A stretch of DNA of 64,000 nt from Owenia fusiformis (GCA_903813345.2 CAIIXF020000790.1:103822-167821), one strand, 5' to 3'; positions 41,619 to 52,940 are shown, counted from the first letter of the stretch. Notes: generated from the sequence alone by a model not told the origin. Numbers and translations are program-made.

Positions 41619-44600
41619 ATTATTCTTTCAGAATCTTCCTCCTTCCCAGATTTCTCACCAACTAAAAGAATTTACTTTAAGCTGCTTACATGATCAACTA
41701 GGGGCAGTACCTGGGATGATGGGAAATTAGGTCAAATTTTTATCTAGGTCAAGGGTCAAGAACTAGGTCAAATCAAGGTCAAATCAACATTCTGTCAATT
41801 ATCTTCGTTGTTGTTTGTCGTAACTACTTTATCTTAGTTTCTACGTGTAGCTTAGAAAAAAACAAATCGAGAGTGTGCCATCCGTTTTTTGATTACTCTT
41901 AGCAATTTTGAGATATGGCGTCCTGAATGTAGGTCAAAACCAAAAAGTTCTCCAAATTTAACATATGAGCTATGAAATAAGGGTAGAATTTTCTCAGGAA
42001 TCCGAATCTGCAAACCAAATTTTGATCCGACTTCCCGTTCGGAAGTTATGGCGTTTTGAAAGCTCAAAAATCGCTAAATTTGGTGCCCATGTTAAGTCAA
42101 TGGGAAAAAACATTTTTTTGAAGTGAAAAATACGAAATATAGACTGAGTTCAGCTAAATATAATGAAAGCTTTTAAAAGAAGGGGACCTCATAAGCCATC
42201 TAGCTTCAAAATTTGGACACCAAAATGCCTAGGTCAAAATCTAGGTCAAATTCAAAGTTTTTCCTTATTTTTGCGATTCTGACACAACAGATTGATTATA
42301 TTCTTCGAAATTTTGTATACATGTAGCTAAGAGTCTGCTAATAGTGTTAGCCTTTTGCCGTCAGAAAGTATTTTGCCCCATTTTTGAGATATGGTGTCCG
42401 AAAAGTAGGTCAAAATAAAAAATTCTCAAAATTTGACGTTTGAGTTATGAATTAAGTATAGAATTTTCTCAGGAATCCGAATCTGCAAACCAAATTTCGA
42501 TCCGACTTCCGGTTTGGAAGTTATGGCGTGTCCGAAAAGTAGGTCAAAATAAAAAATTTCCAAATTTAACGTATGAGCTATGAATTAAGGATAGAATTTT
42601 CTCTGGAATCCAAATCTGCAAACCAAATTTCGATCCGACTTCCGGTTCGGAAGTTATGGCGTTTTGAAAGCTCAAAAATCGCTAAATTTGGTGCCCCATG
42701 TTATGTCAATGGGAAAAAATATTTTTTTGAAGTGTAAAATACGAGATATAGACTAAGTACAGCTAAACATAATGGAAGCCCATAAAAGAAGGGGACCTCA
42801 AAACCTTCTAATTTTGAAAATTTGGACAACAAAATGCCTAGGTCAAAATCTAGGTCAAATTCAAAGCTTTTCCTTATTTTTGCGATTCTGACACTACACT
42901 TTAATTATATTCTTCGAAATTGTGTATACATGTAGCCAAGAGTGTGCTAATAGTGTTAGCCTTTTGCCGTCAAAAAGTATTTTGACCCACTTTTGAGATA
43001 TGGTGTCCCAAAAGTAGGTCAAAATAAAAAAAATCTTCAAATGTAACGTATGAGTTATGAATAAGGGGTAGAATTTTATCAGGAATCCGAATCTGCAAAT
43101 CAAATTTTGATTCGACCTCCTGTTGGGAAGTTATGGTGTTTTGAAAGCTCAAAAATCGCTAAATTTGGTGCCCCATGTTAATTCAATGGGAAAAAATATT
43201 TTTTTGAAGTGTAAAATACGAGATATAGACTAAGCACAGCTAAACATAATGGAAGCCCATAAAAGAATGGGACCACAAGACCTTCTTTTCATAAAAATTT
43301 GGACACCAAAATGCCTAGGTCAAAATCTAGGTCAAATTCAAAGTTTTTCCTTATTTTTGCGATTCTGACACTACAGATTAATTATATTCTTCGAAAATTT
43401 GTATACATGTAGCCAAGAGTGTGCTAATAGTGTTAGCCTTTTGCCGTCAGAAAGTATTTTGACCCACTTTTGAGATATGGTGTCCGAAAAGTAGGTCAAA
43501 CTAAAAAGTTCTCCAAATTTAATGTATGAGTTATGAATTAAGGGTAGAATTTTCTCAGGAATCCAAATCTGCAAACCAAATTTCAATCCGACTTTTGGTT
43601 TGGAATTTATGTCGTTTTGATAGCTCAAAAATCGCTAAATTTTGTGCCCCATGTTATGGCAATGGGAAAAACGATTTTTTGAAGTGTAAAATACAAGATA
43701 TAGACTGAGTACAGCTTAATATAATGAAAGCCTATTAAAGAAGGGGACCTCGAAGGCTACTAAGCTCCAAAATTTGGACACCAAAATGCCTAGGTCAAAA
43801 TCTAGGTCAAATATATAGTTTTCCCTTATTTTTGCGATTCGGACACTATATTTAAATGATTTGCTTTAAAATTTTGTATACAGGTAGCAAAGAGTATGCT
43901 TATAGTGTTAGCGTTTTGCCGTCAGAAAGTATTTTGACCCACTTTTGAGATATGGTGTCCAAAAAGTAGGCCAAAGTAAAAAGTTTTCCAAATTTAACGT
44001 ATGAGTTATGAATTAAGGGTAGAATTTTCTCAGAAATCTAGATCTGCAAACCAAATTTCGATCCGACTACTTGTTCTGAAGTTATGGCGTTTTGAGATCT
44101 CAAAAATCGCTAAATTTGGTGCCCCATGTTAAATCAATGGGACCGAATAATTTTTTAAAGTGTAAAAATACGAGATAAAGAATGAGTACAGCTAAACATA
44201 ATGAAAGCCCATAGAAGAAGGGGACCTCAAAAGCTACTTTCCTTCAAAGTTTGGACACCAAAATACCTAGTTCAAAATCTAGGTATAATTCATAGTTTTT
44301 TTTTGTTTTGCGATTCTGACACTACACTTCAATGATATTCTCCGAAATTTTGTATACTTGTAGCAAAGAGTGTGCTAATAATGTAACATTTTGCTGTCAA
44401 TAAGTTTTTTGACCCACTTTTGAGATATGGTGTCCGAAATGTAGGTCAAAATAAAAAAATCTCCAATTTTAAGGTATGAGTTATGAATTAAGGGTAGAAT
44501 TTCCTCAGGAATCCGGATCTGAAATTAAAATTCAATCCGACTCCCGGTTTAGATTCTACGCCATTTTGAAGTTTGAAATTCGCACTTGCCAGTATTCACG

Positions 44601-44938
44601 ATGCAGATTGATCAAATATACTTTCAAAAATTCCTGCATACCCTACTTTACCTCTCTACCTACTCAGCTACTTATTTGACTACTTACTCAATTACTTAAT
44701 TAGTTATTACTTACTTAGCAACTTACTCAGCTACTAGCTCAGGTACTTACTCAGCTACTTACTCAGCTACCTTCTCAGCTTTTTACTCAGTTACTTACTC
44801 AGCTACTTATTCAACTACTACTAAGGTACTTACTCAGCTAATTACTCAGTTACTTACTCAGCTCTTTACTGATCTATCTAGGTCAAATAAATCTGGAGTC
44901 TTAAATTGAACTTGTTCAATTTCACAAATCTAGTTATT
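41619..44938 (+). mobile_element. Composite element copy E11, chimeric (E2-like then E4-like)
   Basis: The first half (to about 43140) follows E2/E10. From about 43160 onward it follows E4 (5660-7437), including the subfamily segment GGACCACAAGACCTTCTTTT. Core anchors lie near 42225, 42842, 43315, 43790 and 44270, one monomer more than the others, making this the longest copy at about 3.3 kb. The tail is about 44645-44870 and the 3' palindrome is 44903-44922. Confidence 0.7.
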
Positions 44939-47045
44939 ATTATTCTTTCAGAATCTTCCTCCTTCCCAGATTTCTCACCAACTAAAAGAATTTACTTTAA
45001 GCTGCTTACATGATCAACTAGGGGCAGTACCTGGGATGATGGGAAATTAGGTCAAATTTTTATCTAGGTCAAGGGTCAAGAACTAGGTCAAATCAAGGTC
45101 AAATCAACATTCTGTCAATTATCTTCGTTGTTGTTTGTCGTAACTACTTCATCTTAGTTTCTACATGTAGCTTAGAAAAAAACAAATCGAGAGTGTGCCA
45201 TCCGTTTTTTGATTACTCTTAGCGATTTTGAGATATGGCGTCCTGAAAGTAGGTCAAAACCAAAAAGTTCTCCAAATTTAACATATGAGCTATGAAATAA
45301 GGGTAGAATTTTCTCAGGAATCCGAATCTGCAAACCAAATTTTGATCCGACTTCCCGTTCGGAAGTTATGGCGTTTTGAAAGCTCAAAAATCGCTAAATT
45401 TGGTGCCCATGTTAAGTCAATGGGAAAAAAGATTTTTTTGAAGTGAAAAATACGAAATATAGACTGAGTTCAGCTAAATATAATGAAAGCTTTTAAAAGA
45501 AGGGGACCTCATAAGCTACCTAGCTTCAAAATTTGGACACCAAAATGCCTAGGTCAAAATCTAGGTCAAATTCAAAGTTTTTCCTTATTTTTGCGATTCT
45601 GACACAACAGATTAATTATATTCTTCGAAATTTTGTATACATGTAGCTAAGAGTCTGCTAATAGTGTTAGCCTTTTGCCGTCAGAAAGTATTTTGCCCAA
45701 TTTTTGAGATATGGTGTCCGAAAAGTAGGTCAAAATAAAAAATTCTCAAAATTTGACGTTTGAGTTATGAATTAAGTATACAATTTTCTCAGGAATCCGA
45801 ATCTGCAAACCAAATTTCGATCCGACTTCCGGTTTGGAAGTTATGGCGTGTCCGAAAAGTAGGTCAAAATAAAAAGTTTCCAAATTTAACGTATGAGCTA
45901 TGAATTAAGGATAGAATTTTCTCTGGAATCCAAATCTGCAAACCAAATTTCGATCTGACTTCCGGTTCGGAAGTTATGGCGTTTTGAAAGCTCAAAAATC
46001 GCTAAATTTGGTGCCCCATGTTATGTCAATGGGAAAACTTTTTTTTTTGAAGTGTAAAATACGAGATATAGACTAAGTACAGCTAAACATAATGGAAGCC
46101 CATAAAAGAAGGGGACCTCAAAACCTTCTAATCTTGAAAATTTGGACAACAAAATGCCTAGGTCAAAATCTAGGTCAAATTCAAAGCTTTTCCTTATTTT
46201 TGCGATTCTGACACTACACTCTAATTATATTCTTCGAAATTGTGTATACATGTAGCCAAGAGTGTGCTAATAGTGTTAGCCTTTTGCCGTCAAAAAGGAT
46301 TTTGACCCACTTTTGAGATATGGTGTCCCAAAAGTAGGTCAAAATAAAAAAAATCTTCAAATGTAACGTATGAGTTATGAATAAGGGGTAGAATTTTATC
46401 AGGAATCCGAATCTGCAAATCAAATTTTGATTCGACCTCGGAAGTTATGGTGTTTTGAAAGCTCAAAAATCGCAAAATTTGGTGCCCCTTGTTAAGTCAA
46501 TGGGGCTGAAAAATATGAATTGTAAAAACATGTGATTCAGACTAGATTCAGCCAACAAAAATCTACCTCAAAAATCTACACTGCCTTAATGTTGCATACT
46601 GAAAGGCCTAGGTCAAAATCTAGGTCAAATTTATAGTTCTTCCTTATTTTTGCAATACTGACACTACACTTTAATGATACACTTTGATGTATAATGTAAT
46701 ATCCTGTATTGAAATAAATTTATCATAATCAAAAAAACTTTAATGATATTCTTCGAAATTTTGTATACAGATAGCAAAGAGTATGCTTATAGTGTTAGCC
46801 TTTTGCCTTCAGAAAGTATTTTGATCCACTATTGAGATATGGTGTCCGAAATGTAGGTCAAAATAAAAAATTCTCCAAATTTAACGTATGAGTTATGAAT
46901 TAGGGGTAGAATTTCCTCAGGAATCCGAATCTGAAATTTACATTGCAATCCGACCCGGTTCAGATTCTACGCCATTTTGGAATTTGAAATTCGCACTTGC
47001 CAGTATCCATGATGCAAAATGATCAAATATACTCAACTATTCCTA
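44939..47045 (+). mobile_element. Composite element copy E12, decayed and 3'-truncated
   Basis: The sequence to about 46480 repeats E2/E10/E11 closely. A divergent monomer (46480-46610) follows. The last part reaches TTCGCACTTGCCAGTATCC and stops near 47045, before any TACTCAG tail or terminal palindrome. It carries a small retrotransposition-like insertion (46679-46736). This is the right-hand edge of the repeat block. Confidence 0.65.
46668..46747. mobile_element. 58-bp poly(A)-ended insertion flanked by an 11-bp target-site duplication
   Basis: The core monomer reads CACTTTAATGAT then ATTCTTCG elsewhere. Here ACTTTAATGAT is present twice (46668-46678 and 46737-46747) and brackets 58 bp that no other monomer has. 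The insert ends in AAATAAATTTATCATAATC followed by an A run. This is the pattern of a very short 3' end of a polyadenylated transcript or LINE copied in by target-primed reverse transcription. Which transcript it came from cannot be told. Confidence 0.7.
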
Positions 47046-47494
47046 CATATGGTATATGGTATGTCAAGGCACCAGAAGATTAATTATATGTTTAAAAAAT
47101 AATTGGGGCACTCGGAAGGCTAATTTTGAAGAAATTGTGCCCTGAAAATCTCCATTGTGCTGACTCTTTTACTGTAATCGTGTTGGAAAACATGGAAGAG
47201 TAGTCTCTCTTTTGACAAAATTACTCTCAAAGGTTTTTGCCATTTTAATTCAAATTTTCACAGGAGGTCAACGTCGAATAGGAATGTCAAATGTCATTGA
47301 CTCTTCTCAAGTTTGATGCAAAATATGGTCACTATATCTACTTGTGTTTCGGGGAATGTGGGATAAATCATTAAAAAATATTTGAGTATAAAGTGTTCAT
47401 ACAGCGTATGTTTTAATTCAAGCATCATTAGATATTCTTATTTATCCCTTACTAAGTAGTGTTATAGGTAAATAACATGCGGGAATATAAGCGA
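47046..47494. other. No gene recognised; single-copy-like AT-rich DNA
   Basis: I see no exon with convincing splice signals, no tandem repeat and no TIR in this stretch. It separates the composite-repeat block from the palindromic elements to its right. Confidence 0.4.
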
Positions 47495-47500
47495 TATCTG

Positions 47501-47574
47501 AGGTGAGCGGGTGATATATATATATCCCGCTGAGGTATATCACCTGATCATCATGATCAGCAATCCCCGGGGAT
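47501..47574. repeat. Cluster of short palindromes
   Basis: Three palindromes lie within about 75 bp: AGCGGG...CCCGCT around a TGATATATATATAT core (47506-47531), near-palindromic CTGATCATCATGATCAG, and perfect ATCCCCGGGGAT (47563-47574). AGGTGA and TCACCT give an outer stem (47501-47545). This is possibly one end of a degraded foldback element whose other side includes the hairpin at 47837-47935. Confidence 0.55.
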
Positions 47575-47836
47575 TTCTTTTGGTGCTTTTTGAATTCCCA
47601 GAATATACTTTGGCTCTATTTGATAGACATTAATTCCATACATTGTTAAATGTTAAAACCTGTTAAGTTTTAAAAAACGAAAATTGATGAGGATATGAGA
47701 GGAATTGACATAAATATTCATGTTTTGATTGTAATTATCATTTGTAATTACTACATTAGGGTTCCCTAACATTCAATGCATATTTAATTCTCATAATCTA
47801 CTAGGTATAGGATAAGTCAGTTATTGAATGCTCGAA

Positions 47837-47935
47837 TTTTGATAAAGAGTATATCCCTTGGTAAATACAATATATCAACCCTCGGCTCCTCGGGTATATA
47901 AATTGTATTTCCCTCAGATATACCCTGTATCAAAA
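47837..47935. repeat. ~99-bp imperfect hairpin
   Basis: The left arm begins TTTTGATAAAGAGTATATC and the right arm ends GATATACCCTGTATCAAAA. The arms pair almost to the centre (AACCCTCGGCTCCTCGGGT). It is a good candidate for a small MITE or foldback terminus. Confidence 0.7.
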
Positions 47936-47994
47936 ACCTCCCATTAAATAACCTCTTTATTGCAAAAGGTGTTTATGTGGTCTTAAAACTAATC

Positions 47995-48703
47995 AAAGAA
48001 AGGACCATGGAAGGTATCACAACTGATTGCAAACTGTCATGTTGGATTTCGGCTATCGATTGGAGATTTGAACAGGTGCATATGTTAGACCAATGCATGA
48101 GCTCCAAATCAAGCACTCATGGAGGTGATAAAATGATTTGGACTATGAGACAGGGAAGGTGCAAACACCCCATAAACATTATTCTGAAATGTTGCCCTTT
48201 TCACACATGTTTTTTCAATGTTTGGTGCATCAATATGTCACATTTTAGACAGCCAACCTATTTAAAGGAAATATGATTCATTGGGATAAAGTGGAAAACA
48301 ATATTCTTTATGTTATTTTCACATAGGGAAAACTCATGTGATATATTGTTTTCAGCTTAATTTTAGTCACCCAGAATTGATATCTTCAAAACCCCAGCAT
48401 GAATCATATTTTCCTTTAAAGATGTTGACCGTGTCTCAAAACACAACATGTTAATGCAACAAATCTTTAAAAAACAGATATTTAAAGGACTGGAAATCAT
48501 GACAACATTATAGAAAAAACATGTTGATTGGGTGTTTGCACCCTCCCCGTCTTAAAGTCCAAATTATTTTATCATCTCTTTGACTACTTGTCCTGGAGTT
48601 AATGATGGCCTAACACATGCATTTGTTAAAATCCTCAGAAAATAGCAAAAATCCATCATATGACTGAAATCTGTTGTGATACCGTCCGTGGTCCTTAAGA
48701 AAA
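47995..48703. mobile_element. Foldback MITE, copy 1 (~709 bp)
   Basis: The left arm (about 47995-48275) is the inverse of the right arm (about 48400-48703). GGACCATGGAAGGTATCACA faces its complement ending TGTGATACCGTCCGTGGTCC, and TTTAAAGGAAATATGATTCA faces its complement near 48400. A ~120-bp loop lies between. The 99-residue plus-strand frame starting at 47977 is the left arm and not a gene. A second copy is at 57975-58690. Confidence 0.8.
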
Positions 48704-49531
48704 TTATTTCAAGTTACATAGAGTAGTTTTCGTTCTCATTAACACATCTTTGCCTTGAAATCATTCGTGAAACAAGTAGTTTGACCTTTATGGTTTGCTT
48801 AATTTTGACACACTGTTTTTAAAGGGCAAGTGTCTCTGTTTCAAAATGATCAAACAATCATGTCTCATCTTGCCTTTATTTCAAACTCTAGTCAAGACTC
48901 AAGTCTAATAAAAAATGAATTATTTACATGGAAGTTTTTGAAGTCCTTTAATTTTTGTTTCCGAAACTGTTTCCAATACTTAATATTTTCCAGGTGACTG
49001 TCTTTTATCAGAGACATGTGTCAGTATCATTTATTTAAGAAAATGTACATGTTAGCGAACAAATAGTTTTGTCACCGAAACAATTCTTTTCGGTAACCAG
49101 CATAATCGACTGATCGAGCGGATCACCAGTGAAGAGCTTTAGAAAAGGAGTTTGTTGTCCGAGTGTTAGCCACAAAATCCAAGTACTGCATAATATTCCT
49201 CCGTATATGCTCTACATTGGGTTATTTTACATTTTCCGGTAACAGGGGCTTCCAATTAGAAAAAATGAGGATTGAAGTAATGGTGTATTGACTTAACATA
49301 TGACTATGCACTATTGACTTTATATGGAGGTATCATCATATTCCTAACCCATCATAGATATTTATTTGGCTAACATTTTTGTCAACCTATAGCTATTATA
49401 CATGTCACATTATCCATTTTCAAGCATTATACAGTGTTTTTTATTACTTAAAATGTATTTCATGTGTTTTCAAATGTTGCCCCGTGTGATTCATCTCTGT
49501 GTAAAATAATAAGGATCGATATTTGACTTAC
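48704..49531. other. No gene recognised
   Basis: AT-rich sequence without an exon, tandem repeat or inverted repeat that I can support. Confidence 0.4.
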
Positions 49532-49570
49532 GGACAACTCATCCCCTAGACAACTCATCCCTGGACAACT
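49532..49570 (+). repeat. Isolated short array of the ~17-bp GACAACTCATCCC repeat
   Basis: Two to three copies of GACAACTCATCCCYRG lie here. The same repeat forms the inverted ends of the element at 61245-61953, so this looks like a solo end or a relic of that family. Confidence 0.7.
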
Positions 49571-49751
49571 ATGCAAACTGGACATGAGCAATTGATCTTA
49601 ATAAAGCAGATCAATAAAAGTACATTAATTGATATGCATTTTTGACTTATTCACGCCTAACCATCTATAACGTACAGTGACAAAATATACCGTCGTACAC
49701 TTTAGATATACGGTGTCACTATTCTAACTGATGGGAAGCAACGATGATGTG

Positions 49752-50542
49752 GACATTTACCTGTCTAATTCTGTGAAAAGATTTTCAGGCAGTGCTCGAG
49801 TTTTTTCGTTGTAAATCTACTTACCAACAATGATCGGTTGGAAAATGTTAATTTTTTACATTTCCTTTGGTCATTTTTCCCCTGTCGATTATTTTTATGA
49901 GAATATGTTTCCCAAGTTACATAATTAAGGTCGGTTGAAGATTTTATAAATATTCACGTTTTTGCTAAAATAATAAAAAAAAATCATAAGTGTACATTGT
50001 CATCTCGATGTACGTTGTCCCATTGAACTTACACATCTGAATTCACAGTTAACCCTAATGTAGACAACGTATTTTTCATAACACTAAGGGACAGGGGGAT
50101 CAGATTCATTTAAAACTGAAACGGAGCAATCCAGTTTTATTTATTCAACTTGATTGAACTATATTGAACCTCTGTTCGTTGAACATCACTTGTTACTCAT
50201 AAAACCCTTAATGCGTTTTGAAATTAAATCATTGCATTGTTTACATTTCAATTACAGGGACAACGTACATTGGATATGACAACATACATTTTTTATTTTT
50301 TAAATTATACCAAATACATGAATATTTATAAAACCTTCAACAATCTTAAATTGTGTAGTTTAGAGAAACATACTCTCATAAAAAATATTCGGCACTCTTA
50401 GACGACAGGGGAGAAAATGATCAAAGGAAATGTGTAAAAAACACATTTTTCCAACCGACCAATTGCATGGGTACATTAACAACGAAACAAAAAATCGAGC
50501 ACTGCTCGAAAATCTTTTAACGTAATTAGAAAGGTAAATGTC
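49752..50542. repeat. Inverted repeat with ~280-bp diverged arms
   Basis: The left arm 49752-50024 (GACATTTACCTGTCTAATTC ... ATGTACGTTGTCCC) pairs with the right arm 50256-50542 (GGGACAACGTACATT ... GGTAAATGTC). The spacer is about 230 bp. Arms are diverged (old). The minus-strand 69-residue frame at 50360-50569 lies in the right arm and has no independent support. Confidence 0.75.
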
Positions 50543-50645
50543 TTCCAAATCGAATACAGACGAAATCAAACATGAAATCCTTTATGTACTCCTTAAAGTG
50601 TGCGCCAAAATTTAAAACTGGGCAGGCGCACCACTCTCGCTAACC

Positions 50646-50745
50646 TATATAAAGAGATTACCAGGTACAGGCTTCAGAGGTAAGCCAGGAAGGTGAACAA
50701 TCTTCGTTCCGTGTTGATTCCCCGTATAATCGTAACCAAGTAAGT
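50646..50745 (+). promoter_or_regulatory. Candidate TATA promoter and non-coding first exon
   Basis: TATATAAA at 50646-50653 is followed about 90 bases later by a perfect 5' splice donor GTAAGT (50740-50745). A leader of about 65 bases could lie between. Just upstream is a small inverted pair GTGCGCC / GGCGCAC. I found no coding exon downstream that would join it, so this may be chance or an orphan promoter. Confidence 0.3.
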
Positions 50746-51132
50746 TTCACCATTGAAATTAAAAATTAATATTAGATATACTTTGTAGATGTTATTTATG
50801 AAGCTATTTAGTGTATGCATCAATCAAATGGCTCATTTTGAACATATAAAAAGTATTTGTGTTTTGTTTCCCAGGGAATTGTATTCCCATGTAGTACACA
50901 CATAAATAGTGTACATTATGTAGTACTTGAATAGCTTGGTTTACATAATATTGAAGGGCATGCTGATTACATGCACACGAGTACATGAATGAAGGCCTAA
51001 TATTGATATAGCTTGCATACCTAAACAAAAAATAAACTCTTCTAATCCCCATATGTAAACACGGCGGTATACGTAGCCCGATTTATCGGGGACTTTAAAT
51101 CAATTTTTAAAAACCACAATCAAACCTACATC
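50746..51132. other. No gene recognised
   Basis: An 82-residue minus-strand frame lies at 50804-51052 but shows no domain and no start or splice context. I regard it as chance. No repeat was seen. Confidence 0.35.
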
Positions 51133-52158
51133 ATCACGCCCGGTGATCGTGAATATGGGACGGAGGGGGGGAGCAGGCAATTTCTGCTAGGAAATTCAAC
51201 AAATCTGGAAGATTTATTTTTTCAAGAAAAAGTTTACTATTGAATTGCTAAATGGATAGGCGCACGGTATGGTAGAATATGTTAGGTTTTCTGGGATTTT
51301 TTCTGAAACGATACGCATCTAAGGTATGAGATCTATTAAAAAAGGCGCAAGGCCATCAATAGGCACAAATCAACGTTTTTGCTATAAATCAAGCAACAAT
51401 GGTCTGGACGACCTGTAATAAATACTTGTAAGTGATGTTATCATAACTAAATTAATGTCATTGCTGAATTTATAAAATAAGTTTCCATATGTGAAATAAA
51501 AAATAATCGAAAATAATGAATTTGGGACGGAGGGGGGGAGGGGACGGAGGGGGGGAGCAATATGTATATAAGACATGATTATAGATGTTTCGCGACTTTA
51601 AGTCCTTTTACTCTAAATGTCCCCATTTTTCAGTCTCCAGGGGTATATCATCCAGTTTCTTACTAAGTTAATGAGTTCATTTTTCAAATACAAGAATTCG
51701 TGTGAAGTTGTTTCACTTTATAGAATTATTACTCCCCCCCCCTCCGTCCCCTCCCCCCCTCCGTCCCATTTTAATTATTTTCGATTATTTTTTATTTTAC
51801 GTATGGAAACTTATTTTATAAATTCAGCAATGACATTAATTTAGTTATGATAACATCACTTACAAGTATTTATACAGGTCGTGTAGTCCATTGTTGCTTG
51901 ATTTATAGCAAAAACGTTGATTTGTGCCTGTTAATGGCCTTGCGCCTTTTTTAATAGATCTCATACCTTAGATGCGTATCGTTTCAGAAAAAATCCCAGA
52001 AAACCTAACATATTCTACCATACCGTGCGCCTATCCATTTAGCAATTCAATAGTAAACTTTTTCTTGAAAAAATAAATCTTCCAGATTTGTTGAATTTCC
52101 TAGCAGAAATTGCCTGCTCCCCCCCCTCCGTCCCATATTCACGATCACCGGGCGTGAT
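51133..52158. mobile_element. 1,026-bp foldback element with ~425-bp arms
   Basis: The left arm 51133-51557 and right arm 51732-52158 are close inverse copies. They run from terminal ATCACGCCCGGTGATC (itself an ATCAC/GTGAT palindrome) through GGGACGGAGGGGGGGAG, the long middle segment with AACGATACGCATCTAAGG, and a second inner GGGACGGAGGGGGG block. The loop is about 174 bp. The few mismatches suggest recent insertion or arm conversion. Frames at 51382-51576 (-) and 51617-51844 (+) are opposite-arm readings of the same DNA and not genes. Confidence 0.88.
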
Positions 52159-52475
52159 CATAGTTTTCGCTTCAAATCAGTTAATAGTGACACCGTACAT
52201 CTTAAGTGAACGACGGTATATCTTGTCACTGTATGTTGTCGATGGTTAGGCGTGTTATTTACTTTGTGCTTTTCAATGTTGCACTTGTTCTTTATCACTG
52301 TGTTGTAACTTAATAAACTCAATATTCTTTTCAGACACGATTGCAAACTGTTTTTGAATAATTGATCTGAATGAACACAAAAATCAATATTCAATAGTTC
52401 GATATGCATTTTTGACTTGTTACTGAGAGTATATTTGTTGTGTTTTTATGTAGATTGGCAATAAAAATGTGAAAA
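52159..52475. other. No gene; right outer inverted-repeat arm and flank
   Basis: Apart from the outer arm (about 52165-52260) this stretch has a GATATGCATTTTTGACTT segment near 52400. It repeats in direct orientation the same words near 49632, so part of the region is also directly duplicated. Confidence 0.5.
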
Positions 52476-52514
52476 GTGAATTTTCCTTCAAAGGGTCATT
52501 TTATACATGTCAAT

Positions 52515-52790
52515 AAAATGACCTATATTTTGAAATATAAAGGTTAGGTTAGGTTGCTATAAGACTGTTGACCCCCCCCCCCCCCCTATCTACTTCTCCA
52601 ATTCAAAAAGTGTAGATTAGGGGAACCAAGGGTCTTGAAGTAAGACTACAGATTGTATGACATTTTAGAGTTTTGGAATTTCACCTGCATGTGAGGTATA
52701 TCGAAGCAACCGATTGCAAATTTCAAATTCCAAAAACTATAAATTGTCAAGTTTGATCCTTAAAATATGAAATTAGGTCATCTGGAAATT
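52515..52790. repeat. Degraded inverted repeat with a C15 tract
   Basis: AAAATGACCTATATTTTGAA (about 52515) is inverse to TTAAAATATGAAATTAGGTC (about 52761). GACATTTTAGAGTTTTGGAA is inverse to TTCCAAAAACTATAAATTGTC. An uninterrupted C15 run lies at 52572-52586. It is probably an old MITE. Confidence 0.5.
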
Positions 52791-52940
52791 CCGTTTCATT
52801 TTGGTTTAAGATTCTGAATCCTAAGAATTTTTTAATGAGGGGGAATAACAGCTAGTGCTCATATGGTGTTATTTAGAATGGTTGTCTAAGTTATTTTGCT
52901 GCAGTGTAACCACTCCTTGGTGACACAAAAATCTTTTTTG

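Larger units (their letters stand above)
49640..52260. repeat. Outer inverted repeat pair enclosing 2.6 kb
   Basis: The left arm at about 49640-49730 (GCCTAACCATCTATAACGTA ... ATATACGGTGTCAC) is the inverse of about 52165-52260 (GTGACACCGTACATC ... GGTTAGGCGTG). The arms differ by scattered substitutions. The enclosed DNA holds a second inverted repeat, a candidate promoter and a foldback element. Confidence 0.65.

Noticed and set aside
761-46475. Minus-strand frames starting MSFQNAITSE / MNFQNAITSE / MSYQNDINSK as a protein family
   Set aside because: They are the same segment of the core monomer read backwards. Stops and frameshifts vary freely between copies, with no sign of selection on the protein.
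47977-48276. 99-residue plus-strand gene
   Set aside because: It lies inside the left arm of the foldback MITE, and the second MITE copy does not keep the frame.
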